DNA of 64,000 nt from Arthrobacter sp. Soil736 (GCF_001428005.1 NZ_LMSB01000009.1:1506-65505), one strand, 5' to 3'. Positions 1 to 8,786 are shown, counted from the first letter of the stretch. The notes: a model not told the origin generated them from the letters alone. Numbers and translations are program-made.

Positions 1-241
1 ATGGCGGCATTCTTCGCGGACTACAACACCAACCACCGCCACAGCGGCCTGAACTACTACACGCACGCCCGACACCGTCCACGAAGGACGAGCGGACCAC
101 GCACGCCGACGCCGGCAGGCAACCCTCGACGCCTGCCACGCCCGGCATCCTCACCGCTACCGAAACAAACCCACCGCACCAGCCGCCCCGGCCCACGCCG
201 GCATCAACTACAAAACCAACCAGCTGTCACAAACAGCTTGA
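1..241 (+). pseudogene. IS3-family transposase (OrfB) 3' remnant, frameshifted
   Basis: The first 20 codons read FFADYNTNHRHSGLNYYT, the end of an IS3-type DDE integrase core (consensus ..YN..R.HSGL...TP). After codon 21 the frame changes: the usual continuation (PDTVH, then QATLDACHARHP, then INYKTNQLSQTA and a stop at 239-241) is in the second frame. The shift coincides with a tandem ACGCACGC at 61-68; removing one ACGC restores the reading. The 5' part of the element lies outside the window. This is a dead transposon end, consistent with an accessory region border. Confidence 0.8.
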
Positions 242-798
242 TATATACCGAATCCGGCCGAGTCCGGCCGATGTACGGCCCAGTCCGAAGCCAAATTTGT
301 TGACATTGTCCACACACCCTTCCTGACCGATTTCGAGCCACACAATTGTTGCCGCGCTCCCCAACCGGGGGCGCGGCAGCTTCATGTTCCGGGCCAGGAA
401 CCTTCCGGAATGGCTTTCCGGCCAGTCGATTCCGGACGCATTAGTTCGCATCACATGTGTTGACTCGAAATCCCTCATGGCTGCTCTTCCTCCCTTCAGG
501 CATCTCATGGGCTCAAGCCCGGGAACTAGCATGACTGGATGCCGATCAGCCAGACGGCCGGGGCGCTTGCAATTGGCAGATGTCGATAAACGTCGACGAA
601 GAGCATCGTCAAGGTCCAACGCAGCATTAGGCAGCCGTCCACGTCGGCCGACGAAAGGCAGGAAATCGGCGTTAAAGGATCAGTCGAAAACGTGTGAGGA
701 ATTGCGAACGACCCCGGCCGGATCGCGCTTCGCCGTGAGCCGCCTCACCGTGCGCAAATAGGATGGAGGCCAAGACAGCAACACTTAGGAAAGGACCC
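242..798. other. No supported gene; region behind the IS remnant
   Basis: Open frames exist on both strands but none has a ribosome binding site, recognisable motif or plausible composition. A short CCGGCCGAGTCCGGCCGA direct repeat lies at about 253-271, just after the transposase stop, and may be part of the IS end. I see no tRNA or integrase. Confidence 0.4.
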
Positions 799-966
799 AT
801 GGCTGACACCATCGACCTCAAGACCCAGGCCGCCCCGGAATTTGCCCACATCATCTCCGCGGGAGCCCGGCTGTCCAAAGACGATCTCGTCGATCTCGCA
901 GCCAGACTGCTGCGCGGCCACGAGAACGCCTTCCTCTTTGGCGCACCCCGAAATATCCTGGGATGA
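799..966 (+). CDS. Small hypothetical protein, 55 aa
   Basis: The ATG at 799 is preceded by AGGAAAGG, a good ribosome binding site, which decides this start over an upstream in-frame ATG at 763. The product (MADTIDLKTQ...) is short, with a central helical stretch rich in Leu, Asp and Arg (LSKDDLVDLAARLL). No known family is recognised. It precedes another small gene on the same strand by 71 bases. It could be the truncated N-terminus of a longer protein. Confidence 0.45.
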   Translation: MADTIDLKTQAAPEFAHIISAGARLSKDDLVDLAARLLRGHENAFLFGAPRNILG

Positions 967-1037
967 CGACCCTATGAGGACCGCTAAGCAGGGCGTAACC
1001 AGCGCCTGCAACCCACCGTGAGAGAAAGGGAGCGTCC

Positions 1038-1253
1038 TTGGGCGACACCGGAGAAAAGACCAACCTCGCCGACATTGGGGGACTTGAGGCACTGCCTGAC
1101 GGGTCCGTCATCATCAGCGCGGCCACGACAGTCATACCGCGGCGGCCCTACGTGAAGGCCGGGAGGTCATGGCTGCAGCCGGGCAGCGAACTGGAGTTTG
1201 CCGCCAGCGAAATCCAGCTGCCGGCGACCGTCCTGAACCTTCCTAGAGCCTGA
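1038..1253 (+). CDS. Small hypothetical protein, 71 aa
   Basis: Starts with TTG at 1038 behind GAGAAAGGGAG. The core reads LPDGSVIISAATTVI...WLQPGSE, a pattern (Leu-Pro-x-Gly-Ser-Val-hydrophobic, then Trp-Leu-x-x-Gly) common in small actinobacterial proteins of unknown function that probably fold as a small beta barrel. No catalytic or metal-binding motif is visible. Function unknown. Confidence 0.5.
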   Translation: MGDTGEKTNLADIGGLEALPDGSVIISAATTVIPRRPYVKAGRSWLQPGSELEFAASEIQLPATVLNLPRA

Positions 1254-1390
1254 CTGTCGCGCAGGCCTCCTGCGGCGATGCCCGACGCACCGGAGGAGGC
1301 CGAAGGCTGTCCGCCCACCGCCGGCAGACACGTCCCGCCAAGCACGGCCGACGTCGACTCATCTCCGCGCTCACCCTTCTGGCGCCAGCT

Positions 1391-1639
1391 TCACGCTTGG
1401 GTGGTCTGGGTTTGCAGGACCCGCTCACTCACGTCATTGCGGAGTACGTGGAACTGCCCGCCGTTGCCGTTGACCGTGCCGTCCAGGACGTAGAAGCCTC
1501 TCCCGGCATCCGGACCTCCCGCTGCACGGTCAAGGGCCGCAATCAGGTGCCGCCCCAGGTGCCCCTTCGGCCCAAGCGCCTTGATCTCCTCGAGCTCGTC
1601 GAACGTCAGCCCAGCCAGTACCGCGTTGATGTCAGCCAT
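1391..1639 (-). CDS. Small hypothetical protein, 82 aa
   Basis: The start at 1639 (MADINAVLAGL) has a strong Shine-Dalgarno, GGGGGAGG, eight bases upstream, preferred to a longer open frame starting at 1669. The N-terminal half (LTFDELEEIKALGPKGHLGRH) is helical and charged; the C-terminal half (FYVLDGTVNGNGGQFHVL) looks like beta strands. No family is recognised. It is isolated, convergent with the plus-strand gene at 1038. Confidence 0.5.
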   Translation of the reverse strand: MADINAVLAGLTFDELEEIKALGPKGHLGRHLIAALDRAAGGPDAGRGFYVLDGTVNGNGGQFHVLRNDVSERVLQTQTTQA

Positions 1640-2409
1640 AACACGCCTCCCCCAGTTGTGCAGGCCCATTGGTGCCTGAGATCACAGGCTAGGGCACGGT
1701 TGTTGACTCGGCAAGAACAGCAATAACCGGGTGCTGACGTCCTACATGGCTGGGAGCACGTGCCGATTGATCTTTCGGCAGCGCCCCCACCGCCGGAGGA
1801 CGCGCGCTGTCATCTAGCGGGGGCTGCAGCGCCGGAACACCCGGGCCGACACTCCCGGCGGCTCCGACACGCCAGCGATTTCTGGTGGGTAACCAGAAGG
1901 CGCGTCTTCACAGGTCCCTGATCTGGCCCGGCGAGGGCCGTGGACAGGCTGTGTACAGCCGTCGCCGGGGCTTTTCCGGCCCCTCAAAGTGTCAGCACCC
2001 TGCCCCTACGATGGTCGAGCCCAGTCGAAGGAACAGGTGGTCTCAGGTGAACGAACAAGGCAGTGGCAAGGCGACCCGAGTCCAGGTCGCGGGGCTGTGG
2101 ATCGCGGCATGCAGCCTCGCCCTGGCGCTGCTCCCACCGTGTTCGACGTGCTCGAAGTGATCGGGCGGTGAGCCGCTGCCAACGGGTGGGCAGCCCAGGT
2201 GTCTGAGCGTCGGGCCGTTCTACACCAGTTCCGCTCGTTCAGACGGAAGCTTTAGTCTGCATCGGCCTATTGGCCGCGAGAGTCGAGCCAAGCAAGGGGA
2301 AGGCGACCGCTCCCCCAACCTCATGTACTGAATGGATCTCCGGCCGATAGGGGAGAATTTGTCGCGCTGATTTGGCCTGTCCGAGCCGGCGTCCCAGTGG
2401 AGGAATGTC
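1640..2409. other. Long intergenic stretch, no firm gene
   Basis: About 770 bases without a convincing gene. A 37-codon GTG frame at 2047-2160 encodes a hydrophobic segment (LWIAACSLALALLPPC) resembling a lipoprotein signal peptide with a lipobox-like LLPPC, but it stops four residues later, so it is at most a truncated secreted protein. Nothing else stands out. Confidence 0.35.
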
Positions 2410-2712
2410 TTAGCCTTCGCACTCGATGCAGTATGCGTGGCCGTTGCTCTCGCGCGCGAGTTGGGACCGGTGCCGGACCAGGAAACAGGTATAGCAGGTG
2501 AACTCGTCCGCGGCCTGGGGAATGACCTGAATGATGAGCTCCTCGGCGACAATCTCTCCGCCGGGGGTCAGGCCCTCATCGAGTGCTTCGGCTTCGTCCA
2601 GATCACTGACGACGCTGCGGGCATCCGGGGCGTTGGCAGACTGTAGTGCCTCCAGAGAACGGTCCTGAGATTCCTTGACGTCGGAACGGACTTCGTCGTA
2701 ATCGGTTGCCAC
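2410..2712 (-). CDS. DUF4193 family protein
   Basis: A 100-residue protein starting with GTG (MATDYDEVR). It has the layout of the actinobacterial DUF4193 family: an acidic N-terminal half (DLDEAEALDEG), then the conserved EFTCYTCFLVRHRSQLA and a C-terminal CIEC. The two Cys-x-x-Cys pairs (CYTC, CIEC) should form a small zinc ribbon. The family is nearly universal in Actinobacteria and is usually found beside dUTPase and ArgS-region genes; here it is isolated, so this may be an extra copy. Molecular function is unknown; length matches the family. Confidence 0.85.
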   Translation of the reverse strand: MATDYDEVRSDVKESQDRSLEALQSANAPDARSVVSDLDEAEALDEGLTPGGEIVAEELIIQVIPQAADEFTCYTCFLVRHRSQLARESNGHAYCIECEG

Positions 2713-3381
2713 TTAGGTGATTCTCATTTCTGACGTTTTTCTCTGATGTTCTTTTCTGACGAGACTGCAACGTACACCGATGCGCCGTTGTTCCCGGGTC
2801 AGGAGAACTGGATGAGGTCAGGGCCGGGCTACGACACGGACCATGTCGGCGGATTCACTGCGGCGTCCAGTGCCAGAGCACTTTGCCGCCGCCCAATGGC
2901 TGGCCCGTCGCCGCGGTCATTAGCCCGCGTCTTCAGTCCACACCCGTGCGGCGGTGATCCGATCAGCGTCGGGGAGTTCGTTGCGGACCTCGCAAGCCAG
3001 AGCGTCGAAGGCCCGGCCGATGCTGCAGACCAAGTCATCGACGAGGACGATGTAGAAGGTGAGTTTGCCTCAGGCCGCTGGTTCGGCGGAATGCCCATCC
3101 ATCGGAGGTGGCACCTGCGCAGGTGAGTAGCCGGGCACGCACTAAGTCAGGTATCCGCCACTGATGCAGGGCACGGGCGGCCAGTGTTGAATTGAAGGCG
3201 AAGCAGCCCTTCAGGCCCCGCCGCGGGGGCTCAGCGGCTGCTTCACCACTTCCAGCGCGGTGCGTTCGCGGGTTTGACCGGGCCGGCGACGAACTGAAGC
3301 CCTCCGAGACCGGGGCTCTGGTACCCCAGCCGTCGCCGGCCCTTAGCTCAGCAACGGCTGCCCCATCGGAACTGGTCAGGA
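2713..3381. other. Intergenic stretch with a decayed minus-strand coding remnant
   Basis: Nearly 670 bases without an intact gene. On the minus strand, about 2930-3072, one frame reads like real protein (FYIVLVDDLVCSIGRAFDAL, then ITAARVWTEDAG and a stop) but a stop codon directly precedes it and it has no start. I treat it as a remnant of an unidentified gene. The plus-strand open frames over it are antisense shadows. Confidence 0.3.
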
Positions 3382-3579
3382 TCAGCGGTGATGGCCTGTG
3401 TTGTCGAGACCGACGAAGTGGGACCTGCCAAGGGTTTGGGGCCGCCGGAAGTCCCGGATCGCACGTTCCGATTGAGGATGCGGTGTATGGGGTTTGCGTG
3501 TGGCCATCACCCACAGCCGGTAGCCTATCGAGACTGCCACTGTCGGCCCGGCAATAACAACCCGCACCATCCAGTCCAT
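3382..3579 (-). CDS. Small single-span membrane protein, 65 aa
   Basis: The start at 3579 (MDWMVRVVIAGPTVAVSIG) is chosen because GGGAGG lies six bases upstream. Residues about 4-22 form one hydrophobic segment followed by a basic, proline-rich tail (RKPHTPHPQ), so the predicted topology is a single membrane anchor with a cytoplasmic tail. No family is recognised. Confidence 0.45.
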   Translation of the reverse strand: MDWMVRVVIAGPTVAVSIGYRLWVMATRKPHTPHPQSERAIRDFRRPQTLGRSHFVGLDNTGHHR

Positions 3580-4051
3580 GTCGCCTCCCTGCCCTGGTCG
3601 AGTTGCCTTCTGCACGCCAGGCCGACCGTGTAGATCGTCCCGTCCATGCACGGGGCGGCCTATGCCTTCTTACAGAATCCGTGGCCTTGGCGCTGCGCCT
3701 TCCAAGTTTCTAAAACTCACCGGCACCTTTTCTTCCCCCTGATGCCAGGTCTTTAGTTCAATTTCTTGGCCGACGATCAGTAAGCGAAAACCATGGGAGT
3801 AGCAACAGTCATTGGAATTAGCAGCGCTGATACTACCGAAAGTAATACTCAACCTTGGAAGCAAAACACCATAAATGCTTCAATGGTTTGGCACCTAGCA
3901 TGGGCGGAATGCTGCTGGGGAAATTAGGGTCAGAAGCCCAAATGAGCTCTGACCCTAGTTGTGTACGTGTCGTCCGGATTTTCGCCGTTCTAGGCTTGTT
4001 TTAGCCGAAGTCAGTCCGTCGAATCTCTAGCCTCCTAGCGGTCATGTGTTG
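3580..4051. other. Lower-GC intergenic region
   Basis: About 470 bases, clearly richer in A/T between roughly 3660 and 3990 than its surroundings. The 64-codon minus-strand frame at 3670-3864 has no ribosome binding site or family resemblance. It contains the hairpin at 3925-3957. AT-rich DNA beside lsr2 is noteworthy because Lsr2 prefers such DNA. Confidence 0.4.
3925..3957 (-). terminator. Stem-loop downstream of lsr2, terminator candidate
   Basis: Perfect 10-bp inverted repeat (TAGGGTCAGA at 3925-3934 and TCTGACCCTA at 3948-3957) with a 13-base loop, 95 bases past the lsr2 stop codon. On the minus strand it is followed by AATTT. A Rho-independent terminator is the simplest reading. Confidence 0.45.
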
Positions 4052-4369
4052 CTAGTGGGCAGCTCGGTACTGCTCCACTACGTCGGCCTGAATCCGGCCG
4101 CGGGTGTTGACCTGGATACCGTTGTCGAGAGCCCACATCCGAATGGCCTTGGCGTCGTTGGGGCTCGGTTTGCGTGCCGACCGGCCGCGGCTACCAGAAG
4201 ACTTGCGGGCGGCATCGGTATAACGGCGAAGCGCTTCGCGGAGTTCGTTTGCGTGCTCGTCGTTGAGATCAATCTCATATTCCGTACCGTCAACAGCGAA
4301 AATCACGGTTTCGCTGGCCTTTGAGCCGTCGAGGTCGTCTTCAAGAGTAACTATTGTTTTACGTGCCAT
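4052..4369 (-). CDS. lsr2: Lsr2 family histone-like nucleoid protein
   Basis: A 105-residue Lsr2: the N-terminal dimerisation domain (VTLEDDLDGSKASETVIFAVDGTEYEID as short beta strands, residues 4-35), a helix, a basic Ser/Arg linker (SSGSRGRSARK, about 57-67) and the C-terminal DNA-binding domain whose AT-hook-like NTRGRIQADV loop (about 88-97) enters the minor groove of AT-rich DNA. Lsr2 bridges and silences foreign AT-rich genes in Actinobacteria, the counterpart of H-NS. RBS GGGGAAG precedes the ATG at 4369. Length is typical. In an accessory region it may be a second copy. Confidence 0.93.
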   Translation of the reverse strand: MARKTIVTLEDDLDGSKASETVIFAVDGTEYEIDLNDEHANELREALRRYTDAARKSSGSRGRSARKPSPNDAKAIRMWALDNGIQVNTRGRIQADVVEQYRAAH

Positions 4370-4636
4370 ACTATTGGCTTCCCCATTATGGACTTGCCGT
4401 GGATGAAGGATTTCGCAGCTTTCTAAATGACCTCGCCACGATAATTCTTTCCCTTATCGGCCATTCCGGCCACCCGTTCAGCCGATGACCGGCGGCTCAA
4501 GAAAGAGCGACTCACAGCCGAACTGGAGCTTCTCCGGCCGGGCTCGCCCTCCTCGGCCGGACAGCCAAGTGGCGACCACAACGCCGAGAAGGAAGACTAC
4601 GTCAAGCTGTACTCTGCGTATCTCATCTGATGTACG
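4370..4636. other. Intergenic region with a coding remnant
   Basis: On the plus strand about 4446-4630 one frame reads DRRLKKERLTAELELL ... KEDYVKLYSAYLI followed by a stop, with the composition of a coiled-coil C-terminus, but an upstream in-frame TAA and no start codon make it a fragment. Identity unknown. Confidence 0.3.
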
Positions 4637-5905
4637 TCAGCGAAGGGCTTGCCCTCCCGCCAATGTCCTAGCCAACGCTTCAGCGGCATGTTTGCGTCCG
4701 ATTGTTTCATAACCAACAACAACGATCGCGGGTGAAAGGGTAACGATAATGAGGCATAAACCAATTGAAGACCCGAATGCTGCCAGGGCTAGGGCTGTGG
4801 CAATCAGCAGAATCGTTGCCACGATGAGTGCGATATGAAATATGTCGAATTCCTGCATCATGAACGTATAGAGGGCAAAGAGGACTATCTCGAAAATCAG
4901 GACTGGAACAGCGACCGCGGTGACGGCACCTAGCGTGCCTATACGCGAGGTGCCCTGAATCGTGTAGGCAACGACGTGCAAGCCGGCCCCCGTTGCGGCA
5001 ATCGCAGCATAAGTAACAATGTGGCTGCATGCCCAGATCACCGCCCGCCTACGGTGGCGGGCGAGGACTTGGGCCGAGGGAGTGATGAAGTAATTCCACC
5101 AGAGGCCAAAGGTTAGTCCCACCCCCGCGACGATGGCGACGACTGCTTCCGTACTCCATCCTTCTCTCTCCACCAGAGCCGAAACCGAAGCAACCGTACC
5201 GAATACTCCCTCTCCCAGCGCGATGATGGTGAGCAAGCCGTAGCGCTCCGCGAGATGGTGAGCGTGCCAAGGCGTACCGCCGTGCCTCTTTTCGACCAAA
5301 ACCGGGCCGGCGAGTTCCAGCAGGATAAGAACCGGAAACATTGCCAGTACCGTTGCCGGCGGTGCGTCGGTTAGTGCCAAGGCTACCCATCCTAGCTGCG
5401 CGACAAAAATAAAAGACGCGTGCGCCAGTGCCGCCCTGCGGTGCTTAGGAGCCTGGGAAATCGCTCGAAGCCATTGGGCAACCATTGCCACGCGCATGAT
5501 GACATAGCCCGCCACCATTATCCGGTTGTCTAAACTGCCGCCCGCTTCGAGGGACAACAGCGAGTGGAACATAGGCGGCAAACCCAGGGCCAGGATGACA
5601 ACGCCTATCATCTGGACCATGGTCATGATTCGGTAGAGCCAGTCATTGGTGTCGAATGCTGAAGCAAACCAGGAAAAGTTCGTCCAAGCCCAGCAAATGG
5701 CAAACATTGCGAAACTGAAGCCGCCGATTCCCTCCCATATGTGTGCCTCTGCAAGCATGTGGGCGAGCTGATCCGCTGCCAGTCCGAAGGCAACCACGAA
5801 GGTCAGGTCGTAAAGCAGCTCCAGAGGTGTGGCAGAACGATCAGTCTCGTTCGGGTCGCGGCCGCTCATGTTCGTCAAGCCGTGGCCCAAACCTATCTGG
5901 GACAT
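4637..5905 (-). CDS. ltrA: Low temperature requirement A (LtrA) family membrane protein
   Basis: 422 residues, almost entirely hydrophobic with about ten predicted membrane helices. The N-terminus has the family signature (ATPLELLYDLTFVVAFGLAA, residues about 25-44), a charged tether followed by an LELFYDL-type motif; later HAHHLAERYGLLTIIALGE is the other conserved block. LtrA was named from a Listeria mutant unable to grow in the cold; its biochemical role is unknown. The start at 5905 (MSQIGL) has GGGAG five bases upstream and is preferred to 5917. It follows the SDR gene by 56 bases and may be cotranscribed. Confidence 0.85.
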   Translation of the reverse strand: MSQIGLGHGLTNMSGRDPNETDRSATPLELLYDLTFVVAFGLAADQLAHMLAEAHIWEGIGGFSFAMFAICWAWTNFSWFASAFDTNDWLYRIMTMVQMIGVVILALGLPPMFHSLLSLEAGGSLDNRIMVAGYVIMRVAMVAQWLRAISQAPKHRRAALAHASFIFVAQLGWVALALTDAPPATVLAMFPVLILLELAGPVLVEKRHGGTPWHAHHLAERYGLLTIIALGEGVFGTVASVSALVEREGWSTEAVVAIVAGVGLTFGLWWNYFITPSAQVLARHRRRAVIWACSHIVTYAAIAATGAGLHVVAYTIQGTSRIGTLGAVTAVAVPVLIFEIVLFALYTFMMQEFDIFHIALIVATILLIATALALAAFGSSIGLCLIIVTLSPAIVVVGYETIGRKHAAEALARTLAGGQALR

Positions 5906-5961
5906 TCGGTCTCCCATCCGTAAATACGCGCATCCCGCGGCATGTGGCGTCAGCTCGCCTG

Positions 5962-6720
5962 TTAACTACTGGCCGGCTGTGCGTAGAGGCTCTTTCCGCC
6001 GCATACGTACAGGACTTGTCCGGTCACGGCATGATTCGCCGGGTCTGCGAAAAACCGTGCCGCCCATGCTACATCGTTTACCGCGCCGAGGGATCCCATG
6101 GGTTGGGCCCGGAGGAGACGGTCCATGACTTCTTGTGGCTCCCGGCGCAGCAGTGGTGTGTCGATCAGTCCGGGGGCCAGGCAGTTCACCGTGATCCCGT
6201 ATTTGGCGAGTTCGATCGCCAAAGACCTGGTGGCTGACACGACTCCCCCTTTGGACGATGAGTAGGCGAGCTGGCCGAACCATCCCAGCCAGGCGCGGGA
6301 TGAAACGTTGATGATTCGCCCCGTCCTGCGGCTGATCATGCTCGTGGCTGCTGCCTGCGAGCAGAGAAAGACCCCCGTTTGGTTGATGGCAATGGTGCGC
6401 TGCCATTCTTCGTCGGTGATTCGGCGTACCCCGCGGTCGATGCTGATCCCGGCATTGTTTACCAGAATGTCCACGGGGCCCAGTTCCGCTTCTGTTTGTT
6501 TGAAAAGCGCCTCGACCGCTTCCCTGTCGGTGACGTCCACGGCCAGACCGATCGCTGTACCGCCGTTGTTCGTAATGCGCTTGACTGCCTCTGCCGCGCG
6601 GTCGCCGGCGATGTCGGCGATGACAACTTTGGCTCCGTTGGCCGTGAAGTCTTCAGCGACTGCGAGACCGATGCCGCTGGCGGCCCCGGTGATCACGGCG
6701 ACCTTTCCTTTGAGTCTCAT
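5962..6720 (-). CDS. Short-chain dehydrogenase, active type (BbsD-like position)
   Basis: 252-residue classical SDR. The nucleotide-binding TGAASGIG is at residues 11-18, NNAG at 88-91, and the catalytic set S140/S141, Y153 and K157 (YSSSK) is intact, so it should be an NAD(P)-dependent 3-hydroxyacyl-type dehydrogenase. An in-frame extension to 6849 is rejected: the ATG at 6720 has AAAGGAC upstream. It is the last gene of a minus-strand set (OB-fold remnant, thiolase, inactive SDR, this SDR) with 49 bases after the preceding gene. The pairing with an inactive SDR suggests a heteromeric dehydrogenase as in BbsCD. Substrate unknown; FabG-like names would be only generic. Confidence 0.85.
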   Translation of the reverse strand: MRLKGKVAVITGAASGIGLAVAEDFTANGAKVVIADIAGDRAAEAVKRITNNGGTAIGLAVDVTDREAVEALFKQTEAELGPVDILVNNAGISIDRGVRRITDEEWQRTIAINQTGVFLCSQAAATSMISRRTGRIINVSSRAWLGWFGQLAYSSSKGGVVSATRSLAIELAKYGITVNCLAPGLIDTPLLRREPQEVMDRLLRAQPMGSLGAVNDVAWAARFFADPANHAVTGQVLYVCGGKSLYAQPASS

Positions 6721-6769
6721 GAGAATTGTCCTTTGTTGATTGTGGGGTTCTGACTTTTCGCCATTCTGG

Positions 6770-7432
6770 TCAGACCGAGAGGCTGGAGAGCAGGCTCGCG
6801 CCGCCGCAGCAGTACAGCACTTGGCCCGTGATGTAGCCGCTCCGGTCATCGAGGAAGAATTCGCTGGTGCTTGCGATGTCCTCTGCTGTGACGGGTGCCG
6901 GGGTGAGGGGCTCCGGTTCGCGCAGGTGTGTTCCGGCGGGCTGGCCGGCGTCCCGAAGGATGCTGCCCTGAGGAGGGAGGGCAGCCACCACGTTCACCGT
7001 GACGCCGTCCTGACCCAGCTGCAGCGCGAGACTGCGGGAGACGGCGACGAGTGGCCCTGCGGCAGCGGCAATGTGTGGACGGTCTGGCCACCCGAGCCCG
7101 TCGCGGCTGCTGATGGCCACGATCCTTGCCCCGCCATCCGCGCGGGCACGGAGATGAGGGCGCAGCTGCTCGACTAGCTTGAGCAGGCTGCCCACCACGC
7201 CTCCGGCGCTGATGGCGTTGCCCCCGTCCAGCAGTCCCGGTTCATAGATCAGCCCGTCGATGGCTTCCTGGCCTGCCAGGAGAGCGTTGATTTCCCCGGG
7301 ATCAGGATCTTGGCCGATGGTCTTCACCACCCACCCGCCCGAGCGCAGTCTGTCGGCCACTGCCGTTGCGATTGCGGTTCCCGGGGAGGCGAGGACTGCC
7401 AGCCTGGGGTGTCGCGGTTGTGAGTCAGTCAT
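6770..7432 (-). CDS. Degenerate SDR, likely non-catalytic subunit (BbsC-like)
   Basis: 220 residues with the SDR fold but without its catalytic residues. The glycine motif is eroded (ASPGTAIATAVA where the partner has TGAASGIGLAVA), and the segment aligned with Tyr-x-x-x-Lys reads HIAAAAGPLVAVSRSLA, so both Tyr and Lys are missing, while downstream VTVNVVA and the C-terminal ITGQVLYCCGG are kept. This is the pattern of BbsC, the inactive subunit paired with BbsD in the 2-[hydroxy(phenyl)methyl]-succinyl-CoA dehydrogenase. Start at 7432 has AAGGAC upstream; it lies 17 bases after the thiolase stop, so cotranscription is likely. Confidence 0.75.
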   Translation of the reverse strand: MTDSQPRHPRLAVLASPGTAIATAVADRLRSGGWVVKTIGQDPDPGEINALLAGQEAIDGLIYEPGLLDGGNAISAGGVVGSLLKLVEQLRPHLRARADGGARIVAISSRDGLGWPDRPHIAAAAGPLVAVSRSLALQLGQDGVTVNVVAALPPQGSILRDAGQPAGTHLREPEPLTPAPVTAEDIASTSEFFLDDRSGYITGQVLYCCGGASLLSSLSV

Positions 7433-7449
7433 TGGTACCTAGTCCTTGT

Positions 7450-8592
7450 TCAGGTTGTGGTCAGGATGTGTATGGAGCAGGCGCCGTTGTCGACCCCGAA
7501 GATCCCGCCGCCGGTCACATGCGTGAGGGCGACCTCTGCTCCCGGTACCTGTAGGTCTCCGGCCTCACCGGTCAGCTGCCAGTAGGATTCGCAGATCTGC
7601 GTCACGCCGGTGGCTCCTACCGGATGCCCACGGGAGAGCAGGCCGCCGCTGGGGCAGATGGCTACACGCCCGTCCCGGTCGAACTCTCCTCGTGCCGTGG
7701 CTTTGTATGCCTGCCCGCGCTCGGCGATTCCGAGCGCCTCGGTGTGCAGAAACTCGGCCACGCTAAAGGCGTCATGGAGCTCCACGAGGTCCACGTCGTT
7801 CGGTTTGAGGCCGGCCATGTCGTAGGCGGCTTTGGCTGCCCGGGCGGTGATGTCCGGCCAGGTCATGTCCCTGTAGGAGGTGTGGAAGTCCCCTGAGCGC
7901 ACCACGCTGGCCCGCAGGCGGATGCTCGGTGTGGTGAGCTGCTTGGAAAATTCCTCCGAGCACAGCAGGACTGCCGCGGCACCGTCGCTGTTGGGGCAGC
8001 AGTGCAAGAGCCGCAAGGGGTCGGCCACGGGGCGTGACTGTTCTACGTCCTCGGGGCTGATTGCCTGCTGGAAGTGGGCGCGTGGGTTCAGTGCTCCGTT
8101 GCCGCGGTTCTTTACCGATACCCGGGTCAGGTCATCGGCTGTCGCCCCGAAGTCATGGAGGTAGCGCTGGGCGCGCATGGCGTAAGCCGCTGTCATCACC
8201 ATGCCCTGGGAGATTTCGACGTCGTTGGTCGTGAGGGGAAGAGTTCCACCTCCAAACCCGGACAGGTTCTCGGTTCCGAAGGCGATCACGCAGTCGGCGA
8301 ATCCGCCGGCGATGGCCTGCCATCCGAGGTGGACTGCGGAGGCACCGCTGGCGCAGGCGTTCTCCACCGTGTAGACGGGAGGGCCGGACACGCCTATCCG
8401 CTGGAGGACACGCTGGGCAAGAAGTGAACCGCCGTATGTCGACCCGCCGTATCCGGCATCGACCTGTTCGGGGCTGATTCCGGTGCTTGCGAGGAGCTCC
8501 TGAACGGCCCGGTAGCCCAGTTCTGCGGCGTTGACGCCCAGGTGCTTGCCGAAGGGGTGAACCGCGGCGCCTGCGACGTACACCGGCCTCAT
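7450..8592 (-). CDS. Thiolase, SCP-x/BbsB type
   Basis: 380 residues. Catalytic features are present: nucleophile C80 in VENACASGAS, the ELHDAF motif typical of SCP-x-like thiolases, and the C-terminal SGGLLSRGHPVGATG. Thiolases of this group (BbsB, some steroid side-chain enzymes) need a separate DUF35 OB-fold partner. The gene encoding a DUF35-like protein lies immediately upstream and its stop overlaps this ATG (ATGA at 8589-8592), a translational-coupling arrangement. Expected reaction is CoA-dependent cleavage of a bulky 3-ketoacyl-CoA. Whether it is active without an intact partner is doubtful. Confidence 0.85.
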   Translation of the reverse strand: MRPVYVAGAAVHPFGKHLGVNAAELGYRAVQELLASTGISPEQVDAGYGGSTYGGSLLAQRVLQRIGVSGPPVYTVENACASGASAVHLGWQAIAGGFADCVIAFGTENLSGFGGGTLPLTTNDVEISQGMVMTAAYAMRAQRYLHDFGATADDLTRVSVKNRGNGALNPRAHFQQAISPEDVEQSRPVADPLRLLHCCPNSDGAAAVLLCSEEFSKQLTTPSIRLRASVVRSGDFHTSYRDMTWPDITARAAKAAYDMAGLKPNDVDLVELHDAFSVAEFLHTEALGIAERGQAYKATARGEFDRDGRVAICPSGGLLSRGHPVGATGVTQICESYWQLTGEAGDLQVPGAEVALTHVTGGGIFGVDNGACSIHILTTT

Positions 8593-8786
8593 TGTGCGTC
8601 TCCGGGCGTGGTCACTTCACTGGCTTCGGTGACAATGTATGAGGACAGCGGGCCGGTATCATCCTCACCTATGGCTCCCACCCTCAACTCCACCGGTGTA
8701 TTGGGAGCGAGTGCTTCGTCGGTATCGACGTGGGCGAGGAAGCGGGCTCCGTCGAGGTCCACGTACGCCCCCCGGACCGTGCTCAA
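8589..8786 (-). pseudogene. DUF35 OB-fold protein, N-terminally truncated (BbsA-like)
   Basis: The 65-residue readable part (GAYVDLDGARFLAHVDTDEAL...NTPVELRVG) matches the C-terminal OB fold of DUF35 proteins, which act as partners of SCP-x-type thiolases. The N-terminal rubredoxin-like zinc ribbon is missing from this frame. Just upstream (about 8800-8850, minus strand) another frame reads LRFCPCRVTVFRT, which may be what is left of the ribbon, followed by a stop. No ATG/GTG with a ribosome binding site opens the frame; TTG at 8786 is the only candidate. I read this as a decayed gene, though translation of the OB fold alone cannot be excluded. Confidence 0.6.

Noticed and set aside
2829..3514. 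Long minus-strand frames between DUF4193 and the small membrane protein
   Set aside because: Low-complexity Ser/Pro/Arg-rich translations without ribosome binding sites; only a short remnant in another frame looks coding.
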